6,620 nucleotides of DNA from Deltaproteobacteria bacterium (GTDB lineage Bacteria > Myxococcota > B64-G9): NCBI GenBank assembly GCA_003647095.1, contig QMME01000225.1, positions 1 to 6,620 on the forward strand, in the 5' to 3' direction. The notes under the pieces were generated by a model. The model saw only the letters and a program-made list of their open reading frames with translations. It searched no databases and was not told the DNA's origin. Shown in pieces: positions 5,310 through 6,620 of the stretch; the stretch's first letter is position 1, and each line of letters opens with the position of its first letter. Both the position numbers and the translations under genes were made by a program.

Positions 5310-6620
5310 GCAGGCTGCTGCCGCTGCTGTTGCTGCTGTGCGCGTTCGCCGCCCGTGCCGGCGACGACCTGCCCGCCGAACACCGCATCGGCAGCGTGCT
5401 GGAGGGCCTGTCGCCGGACGTGCTGTTCGTCAAAGAGGGACGGCCCGGCACGGTGGATCTTTCCCACCAGCCGGTCTGGGAGCTGTACCCGCGTATCGAT
5501 CTGCCCCACTCCTGGAAGCTGGAGGTGGGCTATGTCCAGCAGCGCCTGGTCCAGTACCTGGACTGGCAAGTCATCGCCGTGGGTCTCCACGGCGACAGTG
5601 GGCTGCTGCCGGCCCGGCGTATCGAGGAAGGACTGCTGGTGCTCACCGAGATGTCCACCGCCCGGCAGCGGCGCCTGCTCGGCTGGACGCTGGTGCCGAA
5701 GTTTCGCGGCTTCGAGGGCAGCATGGTCAGCCAGGCCGACTGGCGGGTGAGCTGGCGGGGCCGGACCGGCCCCGCCTTCGCCGCCGTGGAGGAGATGGTG
5801 TTTTCCCGGGACGGCAAGCACCTGGGCTACGTGGCCCGGCGCGGAGCCCGGTGGTTCGTGGTAATCGACGGCCGGCAGTGGGGCCCCTACGAGGGGGCAC
5901 AGTGGTTGACCTTCTCCGCCGACGGCCGTCACCATGCCTTTTGCGTTCGGCAGCAGGCGCGCTGGCTAGTGTTTATGGACGGCCGGCCCGGGGCCGAGTT
6001 CAACCAGTTGGGCCGGCCGGTGTTCTCCCCGCGAGGCGGCCACCTGGCCTACCGGGCACTGGACGGCTCGGTTTGGCACGTCGTTCGCGACGGCCGGCCC
6101 TCCGGCGGCTACGACGACGTGGGCCGGCCGGTGTGGAGCCCGGACGGCCGGCACCTGGCCCACACCGCCGGCCGTACCGGCGAGCACTTCGTGGTGCTCG
6201 ACGGCAAGCCGGGCAAGTCGTACACCAGCGTCCGGCAACCCCTCTTCAGCGGGGGCGGGCGCCTGGCCTACGTGGCCAGCAATGGCGGCCACGTCTTCAT
6301 GGTGGTGGAGGGCAAGGAAGGGAAGGAGTGGGACGAGGTGGGCTTTCCCTCCTTCTCCCCGGATGGAAAAAACCTGGCCTGGCGGGCCCGGCGCGGCGGC
6401 GAGTGGTTCCTGGTCATCGACGGCCGGCCGGGGCCGGCCTTCGAGATGGTGGGAGAGCCTCATTTCGGCCCCCGCCCGGGCCAGGTGGCCTGGCTGGCGC
6501 AGCGGGAGCTCAAGCCCCTGGTGGTGGTCAACGGCCGGCCGGTAAGCGGGCGCTACGACTGGATCGGCCGCCTGCGCTTCAGCCGGGACGGCCGGCGAAT
6601 CGGTTTCGGAGCCATGAAAG
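5306..6620 (+). CDS. Exported WD40-like (PD40) beta-propeller protein, 3' end outside window
   Basis: At least 438 residues are read without a stop, and the frame is still open at the edge. The ATG at 5306 overlaps the nudix stop (ATGA). Residues 1-18 form a signal peptide: MSRLLPLLLLLCAFAARA, with cleavage likely before GDD. Residues 19-145 form a domain I do not recognise. Seven complete repeats follow from residue 162, with an eighth starting at 421. The pattern is FSxDGxxLAYxARRGxxWFVVxDGRPGxxYxxV, with lengths 37, 37, 37, 37, 36, 37 and 38. These resemble PD40/TolB-like propeller blades, a scaffold for protein or ligand binding. A blade-like tail (SWRGRTGPAFAAV, 149-161) precedes the first full copy, so one blade may be degenerate. 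A periplasmic or outer-surface location is inferred from the signal. No catalytic motif is seen. Coupling to a cytosolic nudix enzyme does not explain its job. Confidence 0.88.
   Translation, partial: MSRLLPLLLLLCAFAARAGDDLPAEHRIGSVLEGLSPDVLFVKEGRPGTVDLSHQPVWELYPRIDLPHSWKLEVGYVQQRLVQYLDWQVIAVGLHGDSGLLPARRIEEGLLVLTEMSTARQRRLLGWTLVPKFRGFEGSMVSQADWRVSWRGRTGPAFAAVEEMVFSRDGKHLGYVARRGARWFVVIDGRQWGPYEGAQWLTFSADGRHHAFCVRQQARWLVFMDGRPGAEFNQLGRPVFSPRGGHLAYRALDGSVWHVVRDGRPSGGYDDVGRPVWSPDGRHLAHTAGRTGEHFVVLDGKPGKSYTSVRQPLFSGGGRLAYVASNGGHVFMVVEGKEGKEWDEVGFPSFSPDGKNLAWRARRGGEWFLVIDGRPGPAFEMVGEPHFGPRPGQVAWLAQRELKPLVVVNGRPVSGRYDWIGRLRFSRDGRRIGFGAMK
5789..6620 (+). repeat. In-gene tandem repeat encoding propeller blades
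   Basis: Units of about 108-114 bp each encode one 36-38 residue blade. The DNA decamer GACGGCCGGC, encoding Asp-Gly-Arg, recurs exactly at 5867, 5978, 6089, 6143, 6419 and 6587, with AACGGCCGGC at 6530. Copies 3 and 4 also share a GGGCCGGCCGGTGT block at their starts. The blades differ enough in protein sequence that the array is old, while shared codons may favour recombination between units. Confidence 0.75.

Overview
This is a very GC-rich, tightly packed bacterial window with Proteobacteria-like content. It holds seven protein genes I can support. The last gene runs off the right edge. The MetF subfamily signature and the GGGGACAGG-type intergenic repeats remind me of Desulfuromonadia/Desulfobacterota, and a high-GC gammaproteobacterium is also possible. 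No rRNA or tRNA is present to settle this, so the taxonomy is an inference.

Left part, minus strand (247-3292): a three-gene run transcribed right to left. A FAD-dependent dehydrogenase of the COG2509 type is followed, after 58 bp, by metF (5,10-methylenetetrahydrofolate reductase). A small secreted or periplasmic protein of unknown function comes next, and its GTG start overlaps the metF stop (GTGA). Beyond its stop lies a G/C-rich degenerate tandem repeat (117-229, period about 19-20 bp). Its minus strand fits a canonical G-quadruplex pattern.

Middle, plus strand (3353-4020): bioY, the biotin-binding S component of an ECF transporter, stands alone. It is divergent from the FAD gene, has a good sigma70-type promoter, and is followed by a perfect 13-bp inverted repeat.

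Middle right, minus strand (4060-4601): a type II toxin-antitoxin module with a ribbon-helix-helix antitoxin followed by an overlapping RelE/ParE-type toxin. A near-consensus promoter (TTGACG-17 nt-TATAAT) is almost entirely covered by five tandem 8-bp near-palindromes. This is the geometry expected for cooperative stacking of ribbon-helix-helix dimers. A 12-bp inverted repeat with one mismatch flanks the module at 4042 and 4690, and its composition looks less GC-rich than its neighbours, which suggests separate acquisition.

Right part, plus strand (4737-6620): a Nudix hydrolase of the ADP-ribose pyrophosphatase-like kind is coupled by an ATGA overlap to an exported protein. That protein has at least seven complete WD40-like (PD40) beta-propeller repeats of 36-38 residues and remains open at the window edge.

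I do not see a clear new system here. The most informative signals are the octamer operator, the flanked toxin-antitoxin module, the GGGGACAGG-type repeats, and the two uncharacterised exported proteins coupled to enzymes.
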